Shown: one piece after another, positions 33,621-41,782 of the stretch
Position numbering within the stretch: position 1 is the first letter of the stretch
Layout of the letters: each line of letters begins with the position of its first letter
Source: Pseudomonadota bacterium
GTDB lineage: Bacteria > Pseudomonadota > Gammaproteobacteria > Xanthomonadales > Xanthomonadaceae
Length of the DNA stretch: 64,000 nucleotides
Direction: 5' to 3'
NCBI GenBank assembly: GCA_018242485.1
Contig: JAFEBV010000008.1
Span: forward strand, 25,963-89,962
The notes under the pieces: model-generated
The model's input: the letters and a program-made list of their open reading frames with translations, nothing else
The model's database searches: none
What the model was told of the DNA's origin: nothing
Position numbers and translations under genes: made by a program

Positions 33621-34007
33621 TCAGGCCGGCAAGTGGCAAACGGCCTCGATGTTGTTGCCGTCCATGTCGAGCACGAACGCCCCGTAGTAGTGGGCATGGT
33701 AGTGGGGACGCAGGCCGGGCGCGCCGTTGTCGCGGCCGCCGGCGGCGAGTGCGGCGGCATGGAAAGCATCGACCGCGGCGCGGTCGTTCGCCGTGAAGGC
33801 GACGTGCACCGCCGCGCCCCGACGCTCGCCGCTGCCGATCCAGAATTGCGGCCGTCCCGCAGCGCCGAATCCTGTGCCCTCGTAACCGCCGGTGCGCTCG
33901 CGGGTGACATCCAGCACCGGGCCGTAGCCCAGCGGCGCGAGCGCGGCGACGTAGAAGGCACGACTGCGCGGCAGATCGCTGACGGAAAAACCGATATGGT
34001 CGAGCAC
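33621..34007 (-). CDS. VOC-family (glyoxalase/bleomycin-resistance fold) protein
   Basis: 128 residues. It has the paired beta-alpha-beta-beta-beta modules of the vicinal oxygen chelate fold: MLDHIGFSVSDLPRSRAFYVAALAPLGY and HVAFTANDRAAVDAFHAAALAAGG, ending HAHYYGAFVLDMDGNNIEAVCH with His and Glu metal-ligand candidates. Members catalyse isomerisation, ring cleavage or antibiotic binding. No substrate can be assigned. It starts with ATG 7 bases downstream of the hydratase gene stop, so the two are co-transcribed. Confidence 0.88.
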   Translation of the reverse strand: MLDHIGFSVSDLPRSRAFYVAALAPLGYGPVLDVTRERTGGYEGTGFGAAGRPQFWIGSGERRGAAVHVAFTANDRAAVDAFHAAALAAGGRDNGAPGLRPHYHAHYYGAFVLDMDGNNIEAVCHLPA

Positions 34008-34014
34008 GCCGGCC

Positions 34015-34836
34015 TCAGGTGTCGGGAATGGAAAGGGCGCCTTCGCGCGGGATCCAGCCCGGCTTGCGCTTGTCGAGGAAGGCGCTCAAGCCTTCCTGAC
34101 CCTCGGGCGACACGCGCAGGCGGGCGATCAGGTCGGCGTTGGCGGCATCGACCGTGGTCGCGTCGGCCGGCATCGCCATGCGCCGCGCCAGCAGCTTGGC
34201 TTCCTTCACGGCGACGGGGCCGTTTTTCAGCAGCAGATCGCACTGGTGTTGCACATGCGTGTCCAGCGACTGCGGGCTCGCCACTTCATGCACCAGCCCC
34301 ATGCGCTGCGCTTCGCCGGCCTTGAACGATTCGGCGGTCTGGAACCAACGCCGCGCCTGGCGCACGCCGATGGCCGCGATCACGTAAGGCGAGATCACCG
34401 CCGGGACGAGGCCGAGCTTGACCTCGCTCAGGCCCAACATGGCCGTTTCCGAGGCGATGGCGATGTCGCAGCAGGCCACCAGCCCGACGCCACCGCCGAA
34501 GGCCGCGCCATTGACGCGCGCGATGGTCGGCTTGGACAGGCCATCGAGCAGGCGCATCAGCCGCGCGAGGCGCAGCGCATCGGCGCGATTTTCCTCGGCA
34601 CTGGCCTGCGCCATGCGCCGCATCCAGCTCAAATCCGCGCCGGCCGAGAAGCTGTGCCCGCTGCCGGTGAGCACCACCGCGCGCACGTCGGCATCGGCGT
34701 CGAGCTGCTCCAGAGTCGCGGTGAGTTCTGCGATCAGCACGTCGTCGAAGGCGTTGTGGACCTCGGGCCGCGCGAGCGCGATGCGGGCGACGCCGGACTC
34801 GCGTTCCACTTGCAGCGTGGTGGGAGATGCAGACAT
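34015..34836 (-). CDS. enoyl-CoA hydratase family, probable methylglutaconyl-CoA hydratase
   Basis: 273 residues from the ATG at 34836, preceded by GGTGA; an ATG four codons upstream is an alternative. Crotonase fold: the oxyanion-hole loop is GHSFSAGADLSWM, and NGAAFGGGVGLVACCDIAIASE forms the second loop with the acidic residue of the catalytic site in SEVKLGLVPAVISPYV. The cluster with a carboxylase alpha subunit and HMG-CoA lyase supports 3-methylglutaconyl-CoA hydratase (LiuC). It is first on the minus-strand unit and is divergent from the iron-permease gene. Substrate specificity is from context only. Confidence 0.88.
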   Translation of the reverse strand: MSASPTTLQVERESGVARIALARPEVHNAFDDVLIAELTATLEQLDADADVRAVVLTGSGHSFSAGADLSWMRRMAQASAEENRADALRLARLMRLLDGLSKPTIARVNGAAFGGGVGLVACCDIAIASETAMLGLSEVKLGLVPAVISPYVIAAIGVRQARRWFQTAESFKAGEAQRMGLVHEVASPQSLDTHVQHQCDLLLKNGPVAVKEAKLLARRMAMPADATTVDAANADLIARLRVSPEGQEGLSAFLDKRKPGWIPREGALSIPDT

Positions 34837-34984
34837 GACGTTCACCATGGGTGGAACGCGCATCGTAACCGTGAACGCGGACGGCGTCGCGGCGCGCGAT
34901 GGGCCGGGGGCTGGATGCATGCGGCATGGGCGGATGCCGAGCCGGTTGTCGTGTCGATGTGAAACGCCCTCTTGCAAATCAAAT

Positions 34985-35003
34985 GCGAAGCATTATCATT
35001 CGC
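34985..35003. promoter_or_regulatory. candidate Fur box upstream of the FTR1 permease
   Basis: Read on the minus strand, GCGAATGATAATGCTTCGC matches the 19-base Fur consensus at 13 of 19 positions, with the core ATGATAAT intact. It lies 56 bases upstream of the FTR1 start, in a normal repressor position. Confidence 0.55.
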
Positions 35004-35058
35004 AGCATCAGTTCAAGCGACGACCGACCCCACGTCGCGTCGAAGAAAGGATCACCCC

Positions 35059-35895
35059 GTGCTCGCAAACCTGTTGCTGGTGTTTCGTGAAGTTTTGGAG
35101 GCCGCGCTCGTGGTCGGCATCGTCGCCGCTGCCACCCGTGGCGTGGCGACGCGCGGGCGCTGGATCGGCGGCGGGATCGCCTTGGGCGTGGCCGGTGCGA
35201 TGGCGCTGGCGTTGTGCGCCGGGCGGCTGGCCGATGCGCTGAGTGGCTCCGGACAGGAATGGTTCAACGCCGGCGTGCTGCTGACCGCGGTGGTGATGCT
35301 GGGCTGGCACGTCGTGTGGATGTCGCGCCACGGGCGCGAACTGGCGGCGCAGATGCAGGCGGTCGGTCGCGAGGTCACCTCCGGCGCACGGCCGATGACG
35401 GCGTTGATGGCCGTGGTGGCCATCGCCGTGTTGCGCGAAGGGTCGGAGATCGTGCTGTTCGGCTACGGCCTGTTCGCCAGCGGCTCGTCGGGCGCATCGC
35501 TGCTGCTCGGCGGCGCGCTGGGTCTGCTCGCCGGCGTCGCTCTGGGCGTGGGCATCTACCGCGGGCTGTTGAAGATTCCCGTCAAGTACTTCTTCAGCGC
35601 GACCAACGGCCTGCTGGTGCTGCTGGCGGCGGGCATGGCCGGCAATGCCGCGGGCTTCCTGATCCAGGCCAATGCCTTGCAGCGCTGGACCACGCCGCTG
35701 TGGAGCACCGACTGGCTGCTGCGCGACGATTCCACGGCCGGCCGTGCGCTGCACGTGCTGACCGGCTACAGCTCGCAGCCGACCGGCATGCAGTTGCTGT
35801 TCTACGGAATCACCCTGGTCGTGCTGGTGGCCGCGATGCGACTGGTGACGCCACCGCCGCCGTTGCGCCAGGCCGCACCGCCTGCGACTGCCTGA
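35059..35895 (+). CDS. FTR1/EfeU-type iron permease
   Basis: 278 residues with seven hydrophobic helices. The iron-binding REXXE motifs are REVLE at about residues 9-13 and REGSE in helix 4 (ALMAVVAIAVLREGSEIVLFGYGL), the signature of the oxidase-dependent iron transporter family. It should move ferric (or oxidised ferrous) iron across the inner membrane. The GTG at 35059 follows AAAGGATCACCCC. It is followed by a cupredoxin and an outer-membrane protein and preceded by a Fur-like box, so it is likely repressed by iron. No EfeB peroxidase or EfeO-length partner is present. Confidence 0.9.
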   Translation: MLANLLLVFREVLEAALVVGIVAAATRGVATRGRWIGGGIALGVAGAMALALCAGRLADALSGSGQEWFNAGVLLTAVVMLGWHVVWMSRHGRELAAQMQAVGREVTSGARPMTALMAVVAIAVLREGSEIVLFGYGLFASGSSGASLLLGGALGLLAGVALGVGIYRGLLKIPVKYFFSATNGLLVLLAAGMAGNAAGFLIQANALQRWTTPLWSTDWLLRDDSTAGRALHVLTGYSSQPTGMQLLFYGITLVVLVAAMRLVTPPPPLRQAAPPATA

Positions 35896-35963
35896 GCACG
35901 GCTCGCTACGTCCCGATTTCATCCGTTCCCAATCTTCCGATCCCATTCGCTCTGGAGTGTTCG

Positions 35964-36290
35964 ATGCTGCACCGCCTCGCCATCGCCTTGCTCGCTTTTG
36001 CACCACTGACCGCGCTCGCCGCCGACGTGCCGGAGTTCACCTTGACCATCCAGAATCACCGCTACGTCCCCGCCGAGTTGACCATCCCGGCGAACACCAA
36101 GGTGAAACTGATCGTGGTCAACAAGGATCCGACCGCCGAGGAGTTCGAAAGCCACGAACTCAACCGCGAGAAGGTCGTGGCCGGCGGGGCCAGCATCAAT
36201 GTCTATGTCGGGCCGCTGAAAGCTGGCCGCTACCCCTTCTTCGGCGATTTCAACCAGGCCACCGCGCAGGGTGTGTTGATCGCGCGCTAA
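35964..36290 (+). CDS. periplasmic cupredoxin-like protein
   Basis: 108 residues. A signal peptide (LAIALLAFAPLTALAA) precedes a cupredoxin barrel: EFTLTIQNHRYVPAELTIPANTKVKLIVVNKDPTAEEFESHELN. The C-terminal copper loop of classic cupredoxins (C-x-H-x-M) is not seen; the chain ends GRYPFFGDFNQATAQGVLIAR, so metal binding differs, with His and Glu as candidates. It resembles the cupredoxin domain found beside FTR1 permeases (EfeO N-terminus, P19-like partners). It probably binds or oxidises iron for the permease. It lies 68 bases downstream of it. Confidence 0.82.
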   Translation: MLHRLAIALLAFAPLTALAADVPEFTLTIQNHRYVPAELTIPANTKVKLIVVNKDPTAEEFESHELNREKVVAGGASINVYVGPLKAGRYPFFGDFNQATAQGVLIAR

Positions 36291-36320
36291 CTGTTTCGTT
36301 TCGTTCGTCCCATCCCGACA

Positions 36321-36340
36321 CGGGCCTCAACCGAGGCCCG
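36321..36340 (+). other. intercistronic hairpin in the iron operon
   Basis: Perfect 8-bp stem CGGGCCTC/GAGGCCCG with loop AACC, between the cupredoxin and outer-membrane genes. There is no T run, so it is more likely an mRNA-stability structure than a terminator. Confidence 0.5.
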
Positions 36341-36368
36341 ACGCCCTCCCATTGCCAAGGAAAACCCC

Positions 36369-37118
36369 ATGTCGAATCCATCGTTGCGCCTGAGTGTGTT
36401 GATTGCCGTCCTGGCTTCTGCCGGGCTCGCCGCCTGCGGGCAGGCCCGCGCCGGCGCCGCCGAGGTCGTTTACCAGCCGATCGTCGAGAACGGCGAACTG
36501 GAATTCGAATATCGCGGCGGCTGGCGTCGGTTCGACGGCGGTCGCGAGGAGCACGGCAGCATCTTCGAGGTCGGCTACGGCTTGAACGATCACTGGTTCA
36601 GCGAAATCGAACTCGAGCAGTCCTTCGAGAACGGCGGGCCGAACCGGCTGGAATCGCTGGAATGGGAAAACGTCTTCGCCCTCACCGAACGCGGCAAATA
36701 CTGGATGGATTTCGGCATCTTCGCCGCCTACGAACACACCTTCGACCCCTACGACCCGGACACCCTCACCATCGGCCCGATGTTCATGAAGGACATCGGA
36801 CCGGTCACCGCCAACGTGAACCTGCTGTTCAAGCGCGAGATCGGTCGCGGCGCCTCGCACGACACCGGCCTCGGCTATGCGTGGCAGGTGCGCTGGCACG
36901 GACGCGAGGCGCTGGAATTCGGCGTGCAGGGGCTGGGCGATCTGGGCACACTCAACCACCTCGGCCGCGACTCCAGCCAGATCGCAGGTCCGGCATTGTT
37001 CGGCCAACGCCGCATCGGCCACAGTACGCTCAAGTGGAATGCGGGGGTGCTCGCGGGGCTGGATCGGTCGGCGCCCAACGTGACCGTGCGCACGCAGATC
37101 GAACTGGAGATGCACTGA
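36369..37118 (+). CDS. putative outer-membrane beta-barrel of the iron operon
   Basis: 249 residues. The N-terminus carries a signal with LASAGLAACG, a plausible lipobox cysteine at about 23, though the mature region is barrel-like. The rest shows alternating aromatic/polar strands (WFSEIELEQSF, KYWMDFGIFAAYEHTF, YAWQVRWHGREALEFGVQGL) ending in ELEMH. It does not resemble a TonB receptor and is too short. It may form a small channel or a surface-exposed iron-capture protein for the FTR1-cupredoxin system, since it is the third gene of that unit. Family not recognised. Confidence 0.72.
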   Translation: MSNPSLRLSVLIAVLASAGLAACGQARAGAAEVVYQPIVENGELEFEYRGGWRRFDGGREEHGSIFEVGYGLNDHWFSEIELEQSFENGGPNRLESLEWENVFALTERGKYWMDFGIFAAYEHTFDPYDPDTLTIGPMFMKDIGPVTANVNLLFKREIGRGASHDTGLGYAWQVRWHGREALEFGVQGLGDLGTLNHLGRDSSQIAGPALFGQRRIGHSTLKWNAGVLAGLDRSAPNVTVRTQIELEMH

Positions 37119-37270
37119 AACCGATCCGCGTCCAATCGCTCAGGATCAGGAGGACGGTATGTGTTCGGGGCACGGCATTGACCCATTTCGCCGTTGAAAC
37201 GATCCTCGCGAAAGCGGGGCAATCAATGGCCGCATAGCCAGTCGCCCCGCTTCGTTGACTGCGGCTGGAC

Positions 37271-37837
37271 TCATGCCAAGGGTGCAGGAGGCGCATCGGG
37301 ACGATCGGGTGTTCCGAGGTTTCCCGTTATCAGGCGATCGAGCCCCGCCAGCGCCTTCGCCACCGTCTGCCGGCGCACCGCCTCGCGGTCGCCGGCGAAA
37401 TGGAAAACTTGTGCGTGCGGATAGCCGTCACGCCGTTTCCAAGCCAGCCACACCGTGCCTACCGGCTTGCCTTCGACGTCGCCTCCGCTGGGGCCGGCAA
37501 TCCCGGTGACCGCGACGGCGACGTGCGCGCCGGTATGCGCCAGCGCGCCTGAGACCATCTCTACGGCGGTCTCGCGGCTCACCGCGCCGTGCGTCTGCAG
37601 CGTCTGCGGATGCACGCCGAGAAAGGCCTGCTTGGCCTCGTAGCTGTATGCGACGATGCCGCCGTCGAACCATTCCGAACTGCCTGGCAGATCGGTAACG
37701 ACCTTGGCGATCCAGCCGCCAGTACAACTTTCGGCGGTGGCGAGGGTGTGCCGCTGCGGGCGCAGGGATTCGCCTACGCGCTGGGCCAGTGCGTACAGGG
37801 TGGCGTCGTCGGGGATGGCGATGGCAGGTGAGGTCAT
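37271..37837 (-). CDS. pncC: nicotinamide-nucleotide amidohydrolase (CinA C-terminal domain protein)
   Basis: 188 residues, stand-alone CinA C-domain. Conserved motifs TLATAESCTGGWIAKVVTDLPGSSEWFDGGIVAYSYEAK and VAVTGIAGPSGGDVEGKPVGTVW are present, with the catalytic serine in AESCTGG. It deamidates nicotinamide mononucleotide to nicotinate mononucleotide, part of pyridine-nucleotide salvage. The ATG at 37837 (MTSPAIAIP) is chosen; the frame is open upstream. The N-terminal CinA domain is not present, as in E. coli PncC. It stands alone between the iron operon and the beta-lactamase-fold hydrolase. Confidence 0.93.
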   Translation of the reverse strand: MTSPAIAIPDDATLYALAQRVGESLRPQRHTLATAESCTGGWIAKVVTDLPGSSEWFDGGIVAYSYEAKQAFLGVHPQTLQTHGAVSRETAVEMVSGALAHTGAHVAVAVTGIAGPSGGDVEGKPVGTVWLAWKRRDGYPHAQVFHFAGDREAVRRQTVAKALAGLDRLITGNLGTPDRPDAPPAPLA

Positions 37838-38088
37838 GGGTTTCAACCAGCATTTTGGACATCCACACGCCCGGGATGGTCTGGACAGCGCGGCCTGATA
37901 CCGCAATTGCGGCTTCGTAGCCATGGCCATGACGAACCACGTTCCGATGCCATCCGTCCATCGCGAAGGTTCCCATATTGCAGGAATGGCGTGCCGTGCA
38001 TACGCGACGGGTTGCGAGCGTTATGGCAGCATGGGTTCGGCGTTCGTTGTTTTGAATCATGCGATGGCGTGCCATAGCGGAGGCGATT

Positions 38089-38979
38089 GTGATCCAGCGA
38101 AACGATACCGATGGCATCTACGTCGAACCCTTCTTCCATCCGGATACCGGCACCTTCACCTACGTCGCGCATGCCGGCGAAGGCAGCGCGGCGGCGATCG
38201 TCGATCCGGTGCTGGACTACGATGCGGCGGCTGCGCGCACTGCGACGAAGTCGGCCGATGCCGTGCTCGCCTTCGTCCGCGCGCAGGCTCTGAAAGTGGA
38301 ATGGGTTCTGGAAACCCACGCGCACGCCGACCACCTCAGCGCAGGAGGTTACCTGCGCGATGCGCTCGGGGCGAAGCTCGCGATCGGACGCGGCATCGTC
38401 GAAGTGCAGAAAACATTCAAGGCCCTGTTCGGTCTCGGCGACGAATTCATGGCCGATGGCAGCCAGTTCGATCGTCTGTTCGATGACGGCGACGCGTTCC
38501 AGATCGGTGCGCGGGTGGCGCAGGTGCTCGCCACGCCGGGGCACACCGACGATAGCCTGACCTACCTGATCGGCGATGCGGCCTTCATAGGCGACACCTT
38601 GTTCGCGCCCGACGTGGGCAGTGCGCGCTGCGATTTTCCCGGTGGCGATGCGGTGCGGCTGCATCGGTCGATTCGCGCGATCCTGGCGTTGCCGACCGAT
38701 ACCCGCATCTTCCTTTGCCACGATTACCCGCCCGCCGGCCGCGGTGCGATGGCGCAGACCAGCATCGCGGCGCAGCGGGCGCACAACATCCACGTTGGCG
38801 GCGATGTGGCGGAGGCCGAATTCGTGCGCCTGAGAACTGCGCGCGATGCCGGCTTGCCGGTGCCGCGACTGCTGCTGCCTGCGCTACAGGTCAACATCCG
38901 TGGCGGGAGGCTGCCGCCGGCGGAAGCCAACGCCACGAGTTACTTGCGGCTGCCGTTGAACCGGCTCGGCAGCCGTTGA
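38089..38979 (+). CDS. metallo-beta-lactamase-fold hydrolase, persulfide-dioxygenase-like
   Basis: 296 residues from a GTG at 38089, preceded by GCGGAGGCGATT. The metal motif is ETHAHADHLSAGGYLRD (HxHxDH), followed by TPGHTDDSLTYLIGDAAFIGDTLF and a C-terminal HDYPPAGRGAM. Proteins with this set (ETHE1/Blh branch) use mononuclear iron to oxidise glutathione persulfide to sulfite, and the HDY-motif is their hallmark. An alternative ATG at 38059 would add ten residues. Nearby genes give no sulfur context, so the assignment rests on sequence alone. Confidence 0.85.
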   Translation: MIQRNDTDGIYVEPFFHPDTGTFTYVAHAGEGSAAAIVDPVLDYDAAAARTATKSADAVLAFVRAQALKVEWVLETHAHADHLSAGGYLRDALGAKLAIGRGIVEVQKTFKALFGLGDEFMADGSQFDRLFDDGDAFQIGARVAQVLATPGHTDDSLTYLIGDAAFIGDTLFAPDVGSARCDFPGGDAVRLHRSIRAILALPTDTRIFLCHDYPPAGRGAMAQTSIAAQRAHNIHVGGDVAEAEFVRLRTARDAGLPVPRLLLPALQVNIRGGRLPPAEANATSYLRLPLNRLGSR

Positions 38980-38997
38980 TGCCTTGATCGATTCGAT

Positions 38998-39852
38998 CTA
39001 CTCGATCTGCGCCTTGGCATATTCCTGATCGAGGCGTTCCATCGCATCGGCCGGCTTGAGCTTGCTGGCCTTTTCGAACTCGCCGGCGGCGGCGTCCTCG
39101 CCCTTGGCACCCTTGAGCAGCATCAGCACGTTGGCGTGTTCGACGTGGGCGATGGGCGAGTGCGGGGTGAGCTTGAGCGCGGCCTTGATGTGCGATTCGG
39201 CCTCGCCGGCCTTGGCGCCGTAGGTGAGCCCGCCGAGCATCGCGCCGACCTTGTTGATCACCTCGGCGTGGAAAACGGCCAGCGCCAGATGCGCCTCGGC
39301 GTGCTTGGGCGCCAGTTCCAGCGTGGTGTGCAGGCAGTCGCGAACCTTGGTCGCCAGCCCCATCGTCAGCGCCTTGGCGACGCTGATGCCCTGGCTGTAA
39401 CGGCCCAGCGCGAACGCCTTGCGGTAATGCGAGTTGGCTTCGTCGGGCAGGGCGGCGATGGCCTTGTCGGCCAACTCGATGGCATGCTCGAAGCGTTTGA
39501 GTTTTTCGGCTGCATCATCGACCAGATAGGTCGCATGGATGCCCAGCGCCTTGATCGCCACCGATGCGCCCAGCGGACCGAGTGCATCGCCGAGCACGAA
39601 GGCATCGTGGAAATCGCCGCGGTGGAATGCGCGCCAGGCTTCCTGCAAGGTCTCGGCGAGCTTGGCCGCATCCATGCCCTTGGGCGCCTTGGGCATGGCC
39701 TTGAGCAGCGCGGTGGCGCGCTTGGCGTCGGGGAAGGGTTCGCAATCGCCCGCGTGCAGTGCGCCCCACGCGGTCTTCAGCTTGTCGCCGGCGTAGTCGT
39801 AGCCCTTGGATGCGTGCGAAAAAGCAGCCCAGCTTGCGGATTTGGCGGCCAT
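38998..39852 (-). CDS. TPR-like helical protein of unknown function
   Basis: 284 residues, almost all helix. Repeated patterns KRATALLKAMPKAPKGMDAAKLAETLQEAWRAFHRGDF, then IELADKAIAALPDEANSHYRKAFALGRY, then AESHIKAALKLTPHSPIAHVEHANVL, look like tetratricopeptide-style repeats, with the last helical pair most canonical. No signal peptide or enzyme motif is seen. The ATG at 39852 follows AAGGAG. The gene lies 18 bases from the hydrolase stop, convergent, and divergent from the phasin-like gene. Probably a protein-protein scaffold; the partner is not known. Confidence 0.78.
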   Translation of the reverse strand: MAAKSASWAAFSHASKGYDYAGDKLKTAWGALHAGDCEPFPDAKRATALLKAMPKAPKGMDAAKLAETLQEAWRAFHRGDFHDAFVLGDALGPLGASVAIKALGIHATYLVDDAAEKLKRFEHAIELADKAIAALPDEANSHYRKAFALGRYSQGISVAKALTMGLATKVRDCLHTTLELAPKHAEAHLALAVFHAEVINKVGAMLGGLTYGAKAGEAESHIKAALKLTPHSPIAHVEHANVLMLLKGAKGEDAAAGEFEKASKLKPADAMERLDQEYAKAQIE

Positions 39853-40088
39853 GCAAATCTCCTTGCGGTGAAGTGGCGAGCATGTCGCCGGAAGCGACGG
39901 ATGGCAAGCCACCGACCCGTCGCCGTGCTCGCAACATCTCCGCGCCTTCGACATGCGATGGCGAAAGCTCGACAGTACAACGAGGATGGCTAGTGCCAAT
40001 GCTCAAACGATTGTTTGGATACTGCGGGTCGTGGGAATGCGGCAATCACGTTGCAACCACCCGTTCCAACCAACACAAAGGTGAAACC

Positions 40089-40523
40089 ATGAGCACCCAG
40101 ATCCAGGCCACCCCCGTCAACCGTGAACGCTCCGGCGCCCGCGAGGTGTTGCTGGCCGGCATCGGCGCGGTGTCGCTGATCCGCAAGAACGCCACCGGCG
40201 CGGTCAAGGAAGCCGTTGCCATCGTCGGCCGCGTGCCGGCCGCCACCAGCATCGTGATCGAAGGCCTGGGCGAGACCGGCAGTCGTTACCGCGATGAGTT
40301 GATCGCCCGCGCCACCGGCATGCGCCAGCGTGCCACCACCACGGCCGGCAATCTGGCCGCCGACATCCAGTCGCGGCTGGAGCCGATGTTGGGTCGCTTC
40401 AACGATGTGACCGTCGGCCTGGGCATCACCGTGCTCAAGCCGAAGGCGAAGCGCCAGCCGGCGCATCGCGCCCGCAAGGCCGTCAAGACCGTCGCCAAGC
40501 GCAAGACCCGCAAGGCGGCTTGA
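40089..40523 (+). CDS. phasin-like protein, small
   Basis: 144 residues. The central part is amphipathic helix (AREVLLAGIGAVSLIRKNATGAVKEAVAIVGRVPAATSI, GSRYRDELIARATGMRQRATTTAGNLAADIQSRLEPMLGRFNDV) and the C-terminus is a basic tail (KPKAKRQPAHRARKAVKTVAKRKTRKAA), a layout shared with PHA-granule phasins such as PhaM and with the other phasin at 43899. Phasins coat polyhydroxyalkanoate granules and can link them to the nucleoid through such basic tails. The ATG at 40089 follows AAAGGTGAAACC. No PHA synthase is in the window. Confidence 0.62.
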   Translation: MSTQIQATPVNRERSGAREVLLAGIGAVSLIRKNATGAVKEAVAIVGRVPAATSIVIEGLGETGSRYRDELIARATGMRQRATTTAGNLAADIQSRLEPMLGRFNDVTVGLGITVLKPKAKRQPAHRARKAVKTVAKRKTRKAA

Positions 40524-40676
40524 GCGAGTTTGGGCATCGTTGGTCTCGCCCGGGGCTGGCGATGTTGAAAATATCGACGTAATAGCAGGCCTGCGCGGTG
40601 ATCGGATACACGATTCCATCACCCGCCGCGCCTGCTGCGCATCGGACTGCCCCTGCGGGAGAGGCGGCTTGCTTCC

Positions 40677-41303
40677 TCAGGTGTCGTAAGCGCGGGTGAG
40701 GTTGTTCAGGTGCAGCCGTTCGGCATCGCGCAGGAACGGCGCCACCAGCATCATCACCTGCACGATGCCCACGCGGATCGAGGCGTTCTCGTCGCGGTCG
40801 CCGCGCACGTTGGCGTAGTTCATCCAGAACGTGGCGACGACGAGGATGTTGGTCGCGGTCGCTTCGACCTCGGCAGCCGAAGCGCGCATCGCGCCGCTGC
40901 GCACCAGTCCGCGCATGATCTCGCTGGCGCTGGCGGCGGCGCGTTTGAGGATGCGCGCGAAGCGCAGCCGCAGCGTGCGGTTGCGGCTGAGGATGTCCAC
41001 GAGATCGCGGTACAGGAAGCGGTATTCGGAGATGCACTCGAACACCAGGTGCAATTGCAACCAGACATCTTCCAGTTCGGGCAGGCGGTCGGTGGGCGCG
41101 GCGAGCGCCTTGTCCATGCGCTCCTCGAAGCGCACGAAAATCTGCTCGATGATGTCGTCCTTGTTGCGGAAGTGGTAGTACAGGTTGCCGGGGCTGATCT
41201 CCAGATCGTCGGCGATGTGATTGGTCGTGACGTTCGGCTCGCCCTGCGCATTGAACAGGGCGAGGCTGGCGTCGAGAATGCGCTGCTTGGTCTGGCGGGC
41301 CAT
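40677..41303 (-). CDS. TetR-family regulator of the lipid/PHA neighbourhood
   Basis: 208 residues. The N-terminal helix-turn-helix is RILDASLALFNAQGEPNVTTNHIADDLEISPGNLYYHFRNKDDI, typical of TetR. The ligand domain (about 60-208) is helical with a long hydrophobic C-terminal helix (TATNILVVATFWMNY). It lies next to the acyl-CoA-binding protein gene (46 bases apart) and near the fatty acyl-CoA reductase and phasins. Regulation of those genes in response to an acyl-CoA or similar ligand is likely but inferred. It resembles PhaD-type regulators of PHA genes in length and position. Confidence 0.85.
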   Translation of the reverse strand: MARQTKQRILDASLALFNAQGEPNVTTNHIADDLEISPGNLYYHFRNKDDIIEQIFVRFEERMDKALAAPTDRLPELEDVWLQLHLVFECISEYRFLYRDLVDILSRNRTLRLRFARILKRAAASASEIMRGLVRSGAMRASAAEVEATATNILVVATFWMNYANVRGDRDENASIRVGIVQVMMLVAPFLRDAERLHLNNLTRAYDT

Positions 41304-41349
41304 GCGTGCTCGCTGCGGTCGGGCGGCGCAAGCGCCGCGCCGGATCGGC

Positions 41350-41607
41350 TCACTTCAACAGCGACTTCACCGTGGCGACGTATTTCTGCATCGCCTCCTC
41401 GGCCTTGGTGCCCTTGAGCTTTTCCCAGGCGTCGTACTTGGCGGTGCCCACGAAATCGAAGAAGCCCGGCTTGGGGCCGTTCACGTCGCCCTCCGCTCCC
41501 TGCTTGTACAACGCATAGAGCTTGAGCAGGGTGTCGTTGTCGGGGCGCTGGGCAAGGGTCTTGACCGCCTTGGCGGCTTCCTCGAACTCGGTCTTGATGT
41601 CGGCCAT
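41350..41607 (-). CDS. acyl-CoA-binding protein
   Basis: 85 residues, the standard length of ACBP. The four-helix sequence contains the ligand core LLKLYALYKQGAEGDVNGPKPGFFDFVGTAKYDAWEKLKG, with the conserved Y, K and W residues that hold the CoA and acyl tail. It binds long-chain acyl-CoA and can deliver it to other enzymes. The ATG at 41607 is clear. It is divergent from the two-domain acyl-CoA reductase (starts 176 bases apart), which fits supply of substrate to that enzyme. Such eukaryote-like ACBPs are scattered in proteobacteria. Confidence 0.95.
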   Translation of the reverse strand: MADIKTEFEEAAKAVKTLAQRPDNDTLLKLYALYKQGAEGDVNGPKPGFFDFVGTAKYDAWEKLKGTKAEEAMQKYVATVKSLLK

Positions 41608-41782
41608 GATGGGGTTCCCGTGGATGCGCCGCGAGGCGAGGATGCGGTGATAGCATGCACTTGAGGGACGGTCAACGCCAGCGCCGGATGTTGGCGCACG
41701 GCGATCTCGTCCCGCCCCTTCCGGCAGCGTGGCCGCATCGGCCATCGCGCACCGCATCGTGACATTCCAAGGAGTTCGAACG

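Noticed and set aside
35008..36006. 332-codon frame opposite the FTR1 gene
   Set aside because: Antisense of a membrane protein gene, rich in Gln, His and Arg with no membrane or enzyme motif.
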